64,000 nucleotides of DNA, from the NCBI RefSeq assembly GCF_003076475.1, contig NZ_CP020919.1:3534001-3598000 (forward strand). Reading direction: 5' to 3'. The translations under genes were made by a program, and so were the position numbers. Under the pieces are notes generated by a model. The model was given only the letters and a program-made list of their open reading frames with translations. It made no database searches and was not told the origin of the DNA. Shown one piece after another: positions 28,042 to 36,854 of the stretch; within the stretch, counting starts at the first letter, position 1, and each line of letters begins with the position of its first letter. This DNA is from Flavobacterium kingsejongi (GTDB lineage Bacteria > Bacteroidota > Bacteroidia > Flavobacteriales > Flavobacteriaceae).

Positions 28042-28683
28042 TTAGTTTTTATTCTCCAGCAGTGGTACAAAACGGAATTCTCCGAATTCATGCTTTTCAA
28101 ATTGCGTTTCATTTTTTCGGATCAGCAAAGTCATGATCTGATGATCCTCTCCAACCGGTATCACCAATCTGCCTCCTATTTTCAGCTGAGCCATCAACGG
28201 CTGTGGAATGATCGGTGCTCCTGCTGTCACAATAATACTGTCAAAAGGTGCATCATTGGGAAGTCCTTTATAACCATCTCCAAACATCATCACCTTAGGA
28301 CGAATCCCTAATTTCGGCAATAGCAATGAAGTAGTCCGGTACAATTCATTTTGGCGTTCAATACTAAACACTTTGGCGCCCATTGCACACAATACCGCGG
28401 TTTGGTAACCCGAACCGGTTCCAATTTCCAAAACCTTATGATCCTGTTCTACTTCCAGCAATTGAGATTGAAAAGCTACTGTATAAGGCTGTGAAATGGT
28501 TTGGCCTGCCCCAATCGGGAAAGCTTTATCCTGATAGGCGTAATTTTCAAAACTGGAATTCAGAAATAAATGTCTTGGAATTTTTCGGATAGCTTCCAGG
28601 ACATTTTTATCGGTTATTCCTTTTTCTTTTAAAACGGTTACTAACTGATTGCGAAGTCCTTGATGTTTGGCTGTATCTTTCAA
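28042..28683 (-). CDS. pcm: Protein-L-isoaspartate O-methyltransferase
   Basis: About 213 aa from a TTG start at 28683. Signature FPIGAGQTISQPYTVAFQ, SAM motif VLEIGTGSGYQTAVL, and post-motif VTAGAPIIPQPLM. It repairs isoaspartyl residues in aged proteins. The frame is open to 28785, but the extra 34 residues are not family-like, and the divergent promoter of the next gene would then overlap its coding part; I therefore prefer the TTG. Confidence 0.9.
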   Translation of the reverse strand: MKDTAKHQGLRNQLVTVLKEKGITDKNVLEAIRKIPRHLFLNSSFENYAYQDKAFPIGAGQTISQPYTVAFQSQLLEVEQDHKVLEIGTGSGYQTAVLCAMGAKVFSIERQNELYRTTSLLLPKLGIRPKVMMFGDGYKGLPNDAPFDSIIVTAGAPIIPQPLMAQLKIGGRLVIPVGEDHQIMTLLIRKNETQFEKHEFGEFRFVPLLENKN

Positions 28684-28803
28684 AATTGTGGAGTGTTTAT
28701 TTGGTAAAAATAAGAAAGTAAAAGGTATTATACCCCTTGATTTTTTAAAATTAAATGCCCGAAACTTTAAAACCCGAAACTTCAAACTTTAAACAATTAA
28801 TCT

Positions 28804-28811
28804 TATTTTTG
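28804..28811 (+). promoter_or_regulatory. -7 box of the oxidoreductase operon
   Basis: A perfect TATTTTTG, 16 bases before the ATG at 28827. It rules out the upstream ATG at 28755 as the start. Confidence 0.65.
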
Positions 28812-28826
28812 TTCAAAATACATTTT

Positions 28827-29792
28827 ATGCTAAAAATCGGAGTATTAGGTGCCGGACACTTAGGAAAAATACATTTACGCCTACTCAACCAATCAGAAAA
28901 ATATACCCTGGTAGGATTTTACGATCCCAATCAGGAAAATGCCGAAAAAGTAACTCAGGAATTCGGTTATAAAAACTTTACCACCATCGCCGAACTTATT
29001 GAAGAAACTGACGTTATTGATATTGTTACCCCAACCTTATCCCACTATGAATGTGCCAAACAGGCGATCAAAGCCGGTAAGCATGTTTTCCTGGAAAAAC
29101 CAATCTCCAATACCGTTGCTGAAGCGGAAGAAATCATTGCACTCTCTAAAGAATATAATGTAAAAGGCCAGGTGGGACACGTAGAACGGTTTAATCCTGC
29201 TTTCAAAGCTGTAAAAGACCAAATCGAAAACCCGATGTTTATCGAAACACACCGATTGGCAGAATTCAATCCGCGTGGTACCGATGTTCCGGTAGTATTG
29301 GACCTTATGATCCACGATATTGATGCTATTTTAAGCGTTGTAAAATCCAAAGTAAAGAACATTAATGCCAGTGGAGTTTCCGTAATCAGTGATTCCCCGG
29401 ATATCGCCAATGCACGGATTGAGTTTGAAAATGGCTGTGTCGCCAATATTACTTCCAGCCGTATTTCATTGAAAAACATGCGTAAATCACGCTTTTTCCA
29501 AAAAGACGCCTATATCTCTGTAGATTACCTGGACAAAATATGTGAAGTGGTTAAGATGAAAGATGCGCCGGAAGTTCCCGGAGATTTTGATATGATCCTT
29601 CAAAATGCAGAAGGGGTAAAAAAACAAATTTATTTCAACAATCCCGAAGTGGCACCGAACAATGCGATATTGGACGAACTGGAAACATTTGCCGATGCGA
29701 TTGTCAATGATACCACTCCAATTGTAACACTGGAAGACGGAACGGAAGCCTTACGGGTTGCCTATCAGATCATCGACTGTTTTAAAAAATAA
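28827..29792 (+). CDS. Gfo/Idh/MocA-family NAD(P)-dependent oxidoreductase
   Basis: 321 aa. Rossmann motif GVLGAGHLGKIHLRLL at the N-terminus, the family motif FLEKPISNTVAEAEE (EKP) near residue 90, and GHVERFNPA. The C-terminal alpha/beta domain carries the conserved DLMIHDIDAIL. These enzymes oxidise or reduce sugars, inositols or related compounds; the substrate is not evident. It is followed by a hydroxyacyl-CoA dehydrogenase gene 24 bases later. Confidence 0.9.
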   Translation: MLKIGVLGAGHLGKIHLRLLNQSEKYTLVGFYDPNQENAEKVTQEFGYKNFTTIAELIEETDVIDIVTPTLSHYECAKQAIKAGKHVFLEKPISNTVAEAEEIIALSKEYNVKGQVGHVERFNPAFKAVKDQIENPMFIETHRLAEFNPRGTDVPVVLDLMIHDIDAILSVVKSKVKNINASGVSVISDSPDIANARIEFENGCVANITSSRISLKNMRKSRFFQKDAYISVDYLDKICEVVKMKDAPEVPGDFDMILQNAEGVKKQIYFNNPEVAPNNAILDELETFADAIVNDTTPIVTLEDGTEALRVAYQIIDCFKK

Positions 29793-29816
29793 AGAACACT
29801 AACTAAAAAATAGATA

Positions 29817-30704
29817 ATGAAAAATATTGCCGTAATTGGAGCCGGAACCATGGGTAACGGAATTGCACATACATTCGCGCAAAGCGGATTTACAGTAAAA
29901 TTAATTGATGTTTCAGAAAAATCACTGGATAAAGGTATGGCTACCATTGCCGGAAACCTGGACAGAATGCTGGCTAAAGGTACCATTACCGAAGCTGACA
30001 AATTAAAAACCATCGGCAATATCATCACCTATACCGATATTAAAGATGGCGTTACGGGTGTTGACCTGGTTGTGGAAGCGGCTACTGAAAATGTAGAGCT
30101 AAAACTGAACATCTTCAAACAACTGAATGATGCCTGTGATCATAATACAATCCTGGCCACCAATACCTCTTCCATCTCAATTACACAAATCGGTGCTGTA
30201 GTGGCACATCCAGAACGTGTAATAGGAATGCACTTTATGAATCCGGTGCCGATCATGAAACTGGTTGAAATTATCCGCGGTTACAATACGTCTGATGAGG
30301 TAACCAAAATCATCATGGACCTGTCCGAGAAACTGGGCAAAACCCCAGTGGAAGTAAATGACTATCCTGGTTTTGTAGCCAACAGGATCTTAATGCCCAT
30401 GATCAATGAATCTATCGAAACGCTCTACAATGGTGTAGCCGGAGTATATGAAATTGATACGGTAATGAAATTAGGAATGGTACACCCTATGGGTCCGTTA
30501 CAATTGGCTGACTTTATTGGCCTTGATGTTTGCCTTGCCATTTTAAATGTGATGTATGAAGGTTTCAAAAATCCAAAATATGCACCTTGCCCTCTTTTGG
30601 TAAATATGGTACGTGCCGGTAAACTGGGTGTAAAATCCGGAGCTGGTTTCTATGATTATTCCGAAAGCAAAAAAGCAGAAAAAGTAGCAAAACAATTTGC
30701 CTAA
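29817..30704 (+). CDS. 3-hydroxybutyryl-CoA (3-hydroxyacyl-CoA) dehydrogenase
   Basis: 295 aa, the single-domain form. NAD motif GAGTMGNGIAHTFAQSG, ATNTSSISITQIG, the catalytic His in GMHFMNPVPIMKLVEIIRG, and DYPGFVANRILMPMINESIETL. C-terminal helical domain ends GAGFYDYSE. It oxidises (S)-3-hydroxyacyl-CoA in beta-oxidation or butyrate-type metabolism. Probably co-transcribed with the oxidoreductase. Confidence 0.94.
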   Translation: MKNIAVIGAGTMGNGIAHTFAQSGFTVKLIDVSEKSLDKGMATIAGNLDRMLAKGTITEADKLKTIGNIITYTDIKDGVTGVDLVVEAATENVELKLNIFKQLNDACDHNTILATNTSSISITQIGAVVAHPERVIGMHFMNPVPIMKLVEIIRGYNTSDEVTKIIMDLSEKLGKTPVEVNDYPGFVANRILMPMINESIETLYNGVAGVYEIDTVMKLGMVHPMGPLQLADFIGLDVCLAILNVMYEGFKNPKYAPCPLLVNMVRAGKLGVKSGAGFYDYSESKKAEKVAKQFA

Positions 30705-30743
30705 AATATAGTAAAACAGGTTCCGCCTGTAGCACTTCCCTTA

Positions 30744-30770
30744 GGATCTCCCGGAAAAACCGGGAGATCC
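30744..30770. repeat. Perfect inverted repeat without T tract
   Basis: GGATCTCCCGG and its exact complement flank AAAAA. This GC-rich 11-bp stem is stronger than most terminators here but is followed by ACTTTTG, not a T run. It lies 40 bases after the hydroxyacyl-CoA dehydrogenase gene and could be a processing or attenuation site. Confidence 0.7.
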
Positions 30771-30872
30771 ACTTTTGAGGCCTCATGCTACCTTAGTAGC
30801 TAATACCAGTTCTCAAAAGCTATAGCATACAATCCGGTTGCTATTATCATAGTAACTTCAAAAAAACACAGT

Positions 30873-32096
30873 TTGGCAAAAATTATCCCTTTCAAAGCAG
30901 TTCGCCCAACACGGGACAAAGTAAGTTTGGTTACCTCACGCTCCTATGATGAATATTCACCAGCCGAACTTGCGTCACAACTTGATTTTAATCCGTTTTC
31001 ATTTTTACATGTGCTGAATCCGGCATATGTAAACCAACAGAAAATAGGGCTGGAAAAAAGATTTAAACTCGTGGCTCAGAAATACCATGATTTCAAAGAA
31101 GAGCAGATCCTGATCAAAGAAGATAAGCCTGTTTTTTTTATTTATGAGATACAGTCCAAAAATCAGCAATTCACGGGTATCATTGCCGGTACAGCCATTG
31201 CGGACTACCAGAATAATGTGATCAAAAAGCACGAAGACACCTTACAATACCGGGTGGAATTGTTCAAAGATTATTTGCACCAAACCGGTTTCAACACCGA
31301 GCCCGTACTCATCACCTATCCGGACAATACTGAGCTAACAGCCTGGATTGCCCAGAAGAAACAAGGGGACTCATTGTATGAATTTGCAACGACCAAAAGA
31401 GAGAAACACATCCTTTGGAAAATTGACGATGACGCCGAAATCGCCTGGCTGATGAAACAGTTTGATACTATCGGGAATCTTTACATTGCCGACGGCCACC
31501 ACCGTTCTGCCTCCGCCGAATTGCTATACGAGCAGGACCATGCTTCCGGCAACAACAACCTGAATTACTTCATGAGCTTCCTGATTGCAGAGAGCAATGT
31601 CAAAATATACGAATACAACCGGATCATACGCGACCTGAATGGCTTATCAAAAACAGCCTTTCTGGAAGCTTTATCCGCAGAATTCTGGATTAAAAACAAA
31701 GAGCAGCAACTTTGGAAACCTTCCAAAAAATTTGAATTCGGGATGTACCTCGATGGCGAATTTTACGCGCTGCTCCTCAAGGATGAACACAGTTTCACTT
31801 CTGTACTGGAGCGCCTTGATGCACAAATTTTATATGAAAAGGTATTGCATCCTATTTTAGGCATTGGCGATTTGCGCAATGACGAACGTATCGATTATAT
31901 TCCGGGGAAACTCTCTATTGTTACCATTAAAGAAGTGATCGATGAAGGTGAATTTGAAGTAGGATTTATGCTATTCCCTACTGATATCTCAGAAATCAAG
32001 AGCCTGGCCGATAATAACCTGATCATGCCACCAAAGAGTACATATATTGATCCTAAATTCCGCAGTGGACTGGTTGTATATGAGCTGGCTCCTTAA
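30873..32096 (+). CDS. DUF1015 family protein
   Basis: 407 aa with a TTG start (MAKIIPFKAVRPTRDKVSLV, typical opening of the family). The conserved YIADGHHRSASAELL motif lies near residue 207. In many bacteria DUF1015 genes neighbour serA and serC; here serC-serA lie about 8 kb away. The biochemical function is not established. No signal peptide, so cytosolic. Confidence 0.88.
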   Translation: MAKIIPFKAVRPTRDKVSLVTSRSYDEYSPAELASQLDFNPFSFLHVLNPAYVNQQKIGLEKRFKLVAQKYHDFKEEQILIKEDKPVFFIYEIQSKNQQFTGIIAGTAIADYQNNVIKKHEDTLQYRVELFKDYLHQTGFNTEPVLITYPDNTELTAWIAQKKQGDSLYEFATTKREKHILWKIDDDAEIAWLMKQFDTIGNLYIADGHHRSASAELLYEQDHASGNNNLNYFMSFLIAESNVKIYEYNRIIRDLNGLSKTAFLEALSAEFWIKNKEQQLWKPSKKFEFGMYLDGEFYALLLKDEHSFTSVLERLDAQILYEKVLHPILGIGDLRNDERIDYIPGKLSIVTIKEVIDEGEFEVGFMLFPTDISEIKSLADNNLIMPPKSTYIDPKFRSGLVVYELAP

Positions 32097-32139
32097 GTTG
32101 CTACCCGTTTGAATTAATCCTATATCGTAAAACAAGCTT

Positions 32140-32802
32140 ATGTCCATAAAAAATAACTTACTTGAAATACAAGCAACTCTTCCGGAGCACGTTACATTAG
32201 TCGCTGTTTCCAAAACAAAACCTGTACCCGATTTGCAAGAAGCCTATGATGCCGGGCAGCGTATTTTTGGAGAAAACAAAATCCAGGAAATGGCCGAAAA
32301 GTCAGAGCAGCTTCCCAAAGATATCGCATGGCACATGATCGGGCACGTACAAACCAATAAAGTAAAATTTATGGCTGGTTTTGTGAGTCTTATCCATGGC
32401 GTTGACAGCCTTAAATTACTGGAAGAAATCAATAAACAGGCTTTAAAAAACAACAGGATCATTGATTGCCTGCTCCAAATGCACATTGCCGAAGAGGAAA
32501 CCAAATTTGGACTGAACGAAGAAGAGCTTGAAGCATTGTTAGCCAGTCCTTCCTTTCAGGGACTCAACAATATCAGGATCAGCGGATTAATGGGCATGGC
32601 AACATTTACCGAAAATAAAGAACAAATCAGAAAAGAATTCCTATATTTAAAGACTGTCTTTGACGCGCTGGCACTGCGACCAAAAACGAACAACTTTGCC
32701 CCGGAAATAATTTCAATGGGCATGTCCGGAGATTATCAGATCGCCATTGAATGCGGAAGCACGATGGTTCGGATCGGAAGCAGTATCTTTGGGAATCGTT
32801 AA
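32140..32802 (+). CDS. YggS/PLPBP-family pyridoxal-phosphate homeostasis protein
   Basis: 220 aa. The PLP lysine is in VAVSKTKPV near residue 26, followed by the family segments FGENKIQEMAEK, WHMIGHVQTNKVKFM, LMGMATF, SMGMSGDYQIAI and GSTMVRIGSSIFG. Family members buffer intracellular PLP and have no known catalytic activity. Just downstream of the DUF1015 gene (43-base gap). Confidence 0.94.
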   Translation: MSIKNNLLEIQATLPEHVTLVAVSKTKPVPDLQEAYDAGQRIFGENKIQEMAEKSEQLPKDIAWHMIGHVQTNKVKFMAGFVSLIHGVDSLKLLEEINKQALKNNRIIDCLLQMHIAEEETKFGLNEEELEALLASPSFQGLNNIRISGLMGMATFTENKEQIRKEFLYLKTVFDALALRPKTNNFAPEIISMGMSGDYQIAIECGSTMVRIGSSIFGNR

Positions 32803-32850
32803 GAAACAGTTTAGAAAACACCATTAAAAACTTAAACCACTCATCTCTTT

Positions 32851-34212
32851 TTGTACGCAATACTCGACATAGAAACTACCGGTGGACAATACAATGAAGA
32901 AGGAATTACCGAAATTGCCATCTATAAATTTGACGGACATGAAATTGTAGACCAGTTTATCAGCCTGGTAAACCCGGAAAAACCCATTCAGCCTTTTGTC
33001 GTAAAACTTACAGGCATCAATAATGCCATGCTTCGTAGCGCTCCTAAATTTTATGAAGTAGCCAAACGCATCATTGAGATTACAAAGGATTGTGTTATTG
33101 TAGCCCATAATGCCCAATTTGATTACCGCATCCTCCAAACTGAATTCAGGAGACTGGGTTATGATTTTGAATCTGAAAACCTGTGTACCGTAGAATTATC
33201 TAAAAAATTATTACCGGAACAACCTTCCCACAGCCTGGGGAAACTCGTACGTGCGCTGGGTATCCCAATGAGCGACAGGCATCGTGCCAGTGGTGATGCG
33301 ATGGCTACCGTCAAATTGTTCAAGATGCTATTGGCTAAAGACCAAACCCGGGAAATCGTAAAAAGCTTTATAAAAACCGAAGTCAAATCCGGTATTTCTA
33401 CGAAACTGAAAGATTTATTGGAATCCGTCCCGTCCGCAACTGGTGTGTATTATATCCACCGCCAGGATGGAACCATTATTTTTATCGGTAAAAGCAAAAA
33501 CATCAAAAAACGAATCAATCAGCATTTTACCGCAACTTCCCGTACCAATAAAAAAATACAGCTGGAGGCTTTTGCCGTTACCTATGAAGAAACAGGTACC
33601 GAACTTATAGCGTTACTCAAAGAAACACAGGAAATAAACATCAATAAACCCGTATACAATCGTATTTCAAAGAAAAGCCCTTTCCAATGGTCTTTATACA
33701 CTGAAAAAGATACTAACGGATACCTGAACCTCACGCTCCGAAAAACGGACAAGCGAAAGAAAGAAATCCTTTCGTACACCACGTACCTGGAAGGGCGGAA
33801 TGAATTATTCCGCCTGAGTGCCACATTCAAATTATGCCAGAAATATACGGGTCTGTATGAAACGGAAAATGAATGTTTCCAATTCAAGATCAATGAGTGC
33901 GATGGGGCGTGTATTCAAAAAGTCACTACTCAGGACTACAATGCCAGAGTGATGGAACTTATTGCTGCCAAAAAAATCAATTCCAAAACCATGGTAATTA
34001 TTGATAAAGGCCGCACTATAGAAGAACGAAGTGCCATCCTGATTGAAGAAGGTGTTTATAAAGGCTATGCTTTTTATAACCTGAATTACCAGATACACAA
34101 TATTGATATCCTCAAAAATATCCTGGTCCCTATGACCAGCAGCAGTGAAATTACCAAAACCATACAAAGCTACATCCGAAAAAAGAAGGTGCTTAAAATA
34201 GTAGAATACTAA
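32851..34212 (+). CDS. DnaQ-like 3'-5' exonuclease fused to a GIY-YIG nuclease domain
   Basis: 453 aa, TTG start. Residues 1-170: DEDDh exonuclease, with D6 and E8 in ILDIETTG, the Asp of AHNAQFDYR, and HRASGDAMAT. Residues about 190-280: GIY-YIG domain as in the UvrC N-terminus (GVYYIHRQDGTIIFIGKSKNIKKRINQHF, shown here only as the span GVYY...NQHF near 196-226). A C-terminal part of about 170 residues includes ECDGACIQK but no UvrC RNase H nuclease or helix-hairpin-helix region. Related fusions occur in other bacteria; a role in DNA repair is likely but unproven. Confidence 0.88.
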   Translation: MYAILDIETTGGQYNEEGITEIAIYKFDGHEIVDQFISLVNPEKPIQPFVVKLTGINNAMLRSAPKFYEVAKRIIEITKDCVIVAHNAQFDYRILQTEFRRLGYDFESENLCTVELSKKLLPEQPSHSLGKLVRALGIPMSDRHRASGDAMATVKLFKMLLAKDQTREIVKSFIKTEVKSGISTKLKDLLESVPSATGVYYIHRQDGTIIFIGKSKNIKKRINQHFTATSRTNKKIQLEAFAVTYEETGTELIALLKETQEININKPVYNRISKKSPFQWSLYTEKDTNGYLNLTLRKTDKRKKEILSYTTYLEGRNELFRLSATFKLCQKYTGLYETENECFQFKINECDGACIQKVTTQDYNARVMELIAAKKINSKTMVIIDKGRTIEERSAILIEEGVYKGYAFYNLNYQIHNIDILKNILVPMTSSSEITKTIQSYIRKKKVLKIVEY

Positions 34213-34221
34213 TAGTTTGCG

Positions 34222-34229
34222 TAATTTTG
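34222..34229 (+). promoter_or_regulatory. -7 box of the ion channel gene
   Basis: TAATTTTG, 26 bases before the TTG start. Confidence 0.55.
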
Positions 34230-34254
34230 ATAAGATGCCTCTAAAATTCCCGGT

Positions 34255-35076
34255 TTGAAAAAATTAATTACCGAAGAACAGCGTAAAAAACTCCATGAAA
34301 TAATTTATGAAGCAGATACTCCTGCCGGTAAGTTATTTGATATCATTTTACTCTCCCTGATCCTGATTAGTATTATCGCGATCATGCTGGAAAGCATTGC
34401 TTCTGTACAATTAAAATATGGCTTTATCCTGGCAGAGATCGAATGGATCATCACCGCTTTTTTTACCCTGGAATATATCGCCCGGATTATTGCCGTACGG
34501 GAACCGCGCCATTATATTTTTAGTTTCTATGGAATCATTGACCTGCTGGCTACAATACCAAAATACATCGGGCTTCTTTTCCCCGGTTTTGGTTTCCTGC
34601 TCGCCATTCGTGCGATTCGTTTGCTTCGGGTATTCCGGATTTTAAAACTCATAAAATTCGTTGGGGCTGGAAACAATTTGGCCATTGCCCTAAAAAAAAG
34701 CCGTGCAAAAATATTTGTTTTCCTGTTTACCGTAATGGTGCTTTCCATCATATTAGGAACCCTGATGTATATGATTGAAGGTCCCGAAAATGGATTTACC
34801 AGCATTCCTAAAAGTGTCTATTGGACCATTGTCACCCTTACAACTGTAGGATTTGGCGATATCACTCCGCATACCCCATTAGGACAGCTGCTCTCCGTGG
34901 TTATTATGGTATTGGGATATGGCATTATTGCTGTACCAACAGGAATCGTAACCTCCGAATTGGCCAATCAGAATAAAGACGTCCACCTCAATACACAATC
35001 CTGCCCAAACTGTGGCGCTTCCAATCATAAAGATAATGCCGAATTCTGCTACAACTGTGGCACACGATTACACTAA
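34255..35076 (+). CDS. Voltage-gated potassium channel-like protein with C-terminal zinc ribbon
   Basis: 273 aa with a TTG start. Six membrane segments: S1-S3 in residues 28-110, an Arg-rich S4 (RAIRLLRVFRILKLIKF, 119-135), S5 near 153-172, the selectivity filter TVGFGD at 197-202, and S6 to about 233. The short tail ends in a zinc-ribbon pattern, CPNC (250-253) and CYNC (265-268), in place of an RCK or cyclic-nucleotide domain. The tail may sense metal or redox state, or tether a partner. miaA starts five bases after its stop. Confidence 0.9.
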   Translation: MKKLITEEQRKKLHEIIYEADTPAGKLFDIILLSLILISIIAIMLESIASVQLKYGFILAEIEWIITAFFTLEYIARIIAVREPRHYIFSFYGIIDLLATIPKYIGLLFPGFGFLLAIRAIRLLRVFRILKLIKFVGAGNNLAIALKKSRAKIFVFLFTVMVLSIILGTLMYMIEGPENGFTSIPKSVYWTIVTLTTVGFGDITPHTPLGQLLSVVIMVLGYGIIAVPTGIVTSELANQNKDVHLNTQSCPNCGASNHKDNAEFCYNCGTRLH

Positions 35077-35080
35077 TATA

Positions 35081-36007
35081 ATGTCCGAACAAAAACAACA
35101 TACCAAATACCTGATTACCATTGTAGGTCCTACCGCTATTGGAAAAACCGCTATGGCAATCCGGGTGGCACAACACTTCAACTGCGAAATCATATCCTGT
35201 GATTCCCGTCAGTTTTTCCGGGAAATGAATATTGGGACTGCCGTACCCTCTGCAGTAGAATTAGCAGCCGTCCCGCATCATTTCATACAACACATCTCCA
35301 TCTTCGATAACTATACGGTAGGCGATTTTGAACGCGATGCCTTAGCCCAAATTGCCACACTGCATCAAAAAAATGACTTTGTCGTAATGGTTGGCGGATC
35401 CGGGTTATATGTCGACGGCCTCCTGAATGGGCTCGATACTTTCCCGGAGGTCGCTATCGAAATTCGCGAAGGGATTATCACCAATTACAATCAACACGGG
35501 ATTGAATACCTGCAAAGGCAACTCCAGGAACTCGATCCGGTACATTATGCTGTTGTAGCACAGGAAAACCCACAGCGTCTCATGCGGGCATTAGAAGTAT
35601 CCATTGCCAGTGGCCAACCCTACTCTTCTTTCCTCAACCGGGAAAAAGAACCCCGTCCCTTTGTCCCGATTCTTATTGGCCTCGAAGGGGAACGTAGTGC
35701 AATTTACGACCGGATCAACCAACGGGTAGACCTGATGATCAACGCCGGGCTCGTTGAAGAAGCGAGGGATCTATTGCCACAACAAACATTAAACGCATTA
35801 CAAACAGTGGGCTATCGGGAACTTTTTAGTTATTTCTCCGGAGACATCACCCTGGACTTTGCAATTGAAGAGATCAAAAAAAATACCCGCCGTTTTTCCA
35901 AACGTCAAATGACCTGGTTCCGTAAGAATCCCGCCATAGCCTGGTTCGATTATAAGTCTGACCCCAAATCGGTCATTGCACATATCGATTCCAAAACAAC
36001 CTCATAA
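35081..36007 (+). CDS. miaA: tRNA dimethylallyltransferase
   Basis: 308 aa from the ATG at 35081. The frame is open from 35012, inside the channel gene, but homology starts at ITIVGPTAIGKTAMAIRVA (P-loop). Other signatures: DSRQFFREMNIGTA, FVVMVGGSGLYVDGL, QENPQRLMRALE and KKNTRRFSKRQMTWFR. It transfers a dimethylallyl group to A37 of tRNAs reading UNN codons. Probably co-transcribed with the channel gene. Confidence 0.95.
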   Translation: MSEQKQHTKYLITIVGPTAIGKTAMAIRVAQHFNCEIISCDSRQFFREMNIGTAVPSAVELAAVPHHFIQHISIFDNYTVGDFERDALAQIATLHQKNDFVVMVGGSGLYVDGLLNGLDTFPEVAIEIREGIITNYNQHGIEYLQRQLQELDPVHYAVVAQENPQRLMRALEVSIASGQPYSSFLNREKEPRPFVPILIGLEGERSAIYDRINQRVDLMINAGLVEEARDLLPQQTLNALQTVGYRELFSYFSGDITLDFAIEEIKKNTRRFSKRQMTWFRKNPAIAWFDYKSDPKSVIAHIDSKTTS

Positions 36008-36038
36008 AGTAAAGGACCTGAACTTAAAAGAATAAGAA

Positions 36039-36779
36039 ATGCCAATAGCCAAAAACTTTCAATCTATATATTCCCAGGATTGGGAAATCAATTTTACCCA
36101 TTGCACTCCAAATGGATTTTTAAAATACACCGAGTTGTGCAATTTATTACAGCTTACAGCCGGCAGCCACGCAGAAACGGGCGGCATGAGCTTTACAGAC
36201 ATGCAGCACTACAACCAGGCATGGGTCTTGAGCCGCATGCGTGTGGAAATACAGGAATTACCGAAGTGGCGGGATACAGTAACTGTGAGCACCTGGATCA
36301 AGGATATCGAAGGCGCGCGCTCTATCCGTTGTATGGAAGTGCACATTGGAGATCGTAAAGTAGCGGGATGCGAAACCTATTGGGCCGTATTCAATACACA
36401 AACACGACGGGCAGAACCGTTGGCCATGCCTAATGATCATTTCATCCGTTATCCGGAGAAACATGCCACTAAAGAAACATTTACCAAAATCAATATTGAT
36501 GTAGCTGCAACATTGGCTACCGAACGCCAGGTTGTTTTATCTGACCTTGATATTGTCAATCATGTCAACAATGTCAAGTACCTCGAATGGTGCCTGGATA
36601 TTGTTCCTTACAAAATGATCCTTTCCCAAAAGCTGCAAAGTTTTGACATGAATTTTATGCGGGAATTAAAGCATGCTGATACTGTCCAGATCAAACAGCT
36701 GGAAACTGAAAATCAATCGCTGTATACCGTATCCAAAACAGATAAAACCTGTTTCGCCCTGCAATTGGACTGGAAATAA
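36039..36779 (+). CDS. Acyl-ACP thioesterase
   Basis: 246 aa with two hot-dog folds in tandem, as in acyl-ACP thioesterases. First half: GMSFTDMQHYNQAWVLSRM; second half: LSDLDIVNHVNNVKYLEWCLD, where the conserved Asp/Asn/His active-site region lies. It releases fatty acids from acyl carrier protein in the cytosol. 31 bases after miaA, same strand, followed by a strong terminator. Confidence 0.88.
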   Translation: MPIAKNFQSIYSQDWEINFTHCTPNGFLKYTELCNLLQLTAGSHAETGGMSFTDMQHYNQAWVLSRMRVEIQELPKWRDTVTVSTWIKDIEGARSIRCMEVHIGDRKVAGCETYWAVFNTQTRRAEPLAMPNDHFIRYPEKHATKETFTKINIDVAATLATERQVVLSDLDIVNHVNNVKYLEWCLDIVPYKMILSQKLQSFDMNFMRELKHADTVQIKQLETENQSLYTVSKTDKTCFALQLDWK

Positions 36780-36797
36780 ACCGAAACAACAACGCAT

Positions 36798-36836
36798 AAA
36801 AAAACCTTCAGTACTCTCATACTGAAGGTTTTTTTA
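36798..36836. terminator. Bidirectional terminator
   Basis: AACCTTCAGTA pairs with TACTGAAGGTT with A and T tracts outside, between the thioesterase gene and convergent ychF. Confidence 0.85.
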
Positions 36837-36854
36837 TACAGAACTATTATAGTA

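Noticed and set aside
28684..28785. N-terminal extension of pcm to the ATG at 28785
   Set aside because: The extra residues are not family-like and cross the region of the divergent gene's start.
28755..28826. Upstream ATG for the Gfo/Idh/MocA gene
   Set aside because: The -7 box at 28804-28811 lies inside it, and the Rossmann motif begins right after the ATG at 28827.
35012..35080. Upstream start for miaA inside the channel gene
   Set aside because: Family similarity begins at the ATG 35081, five bases after the channel stop.
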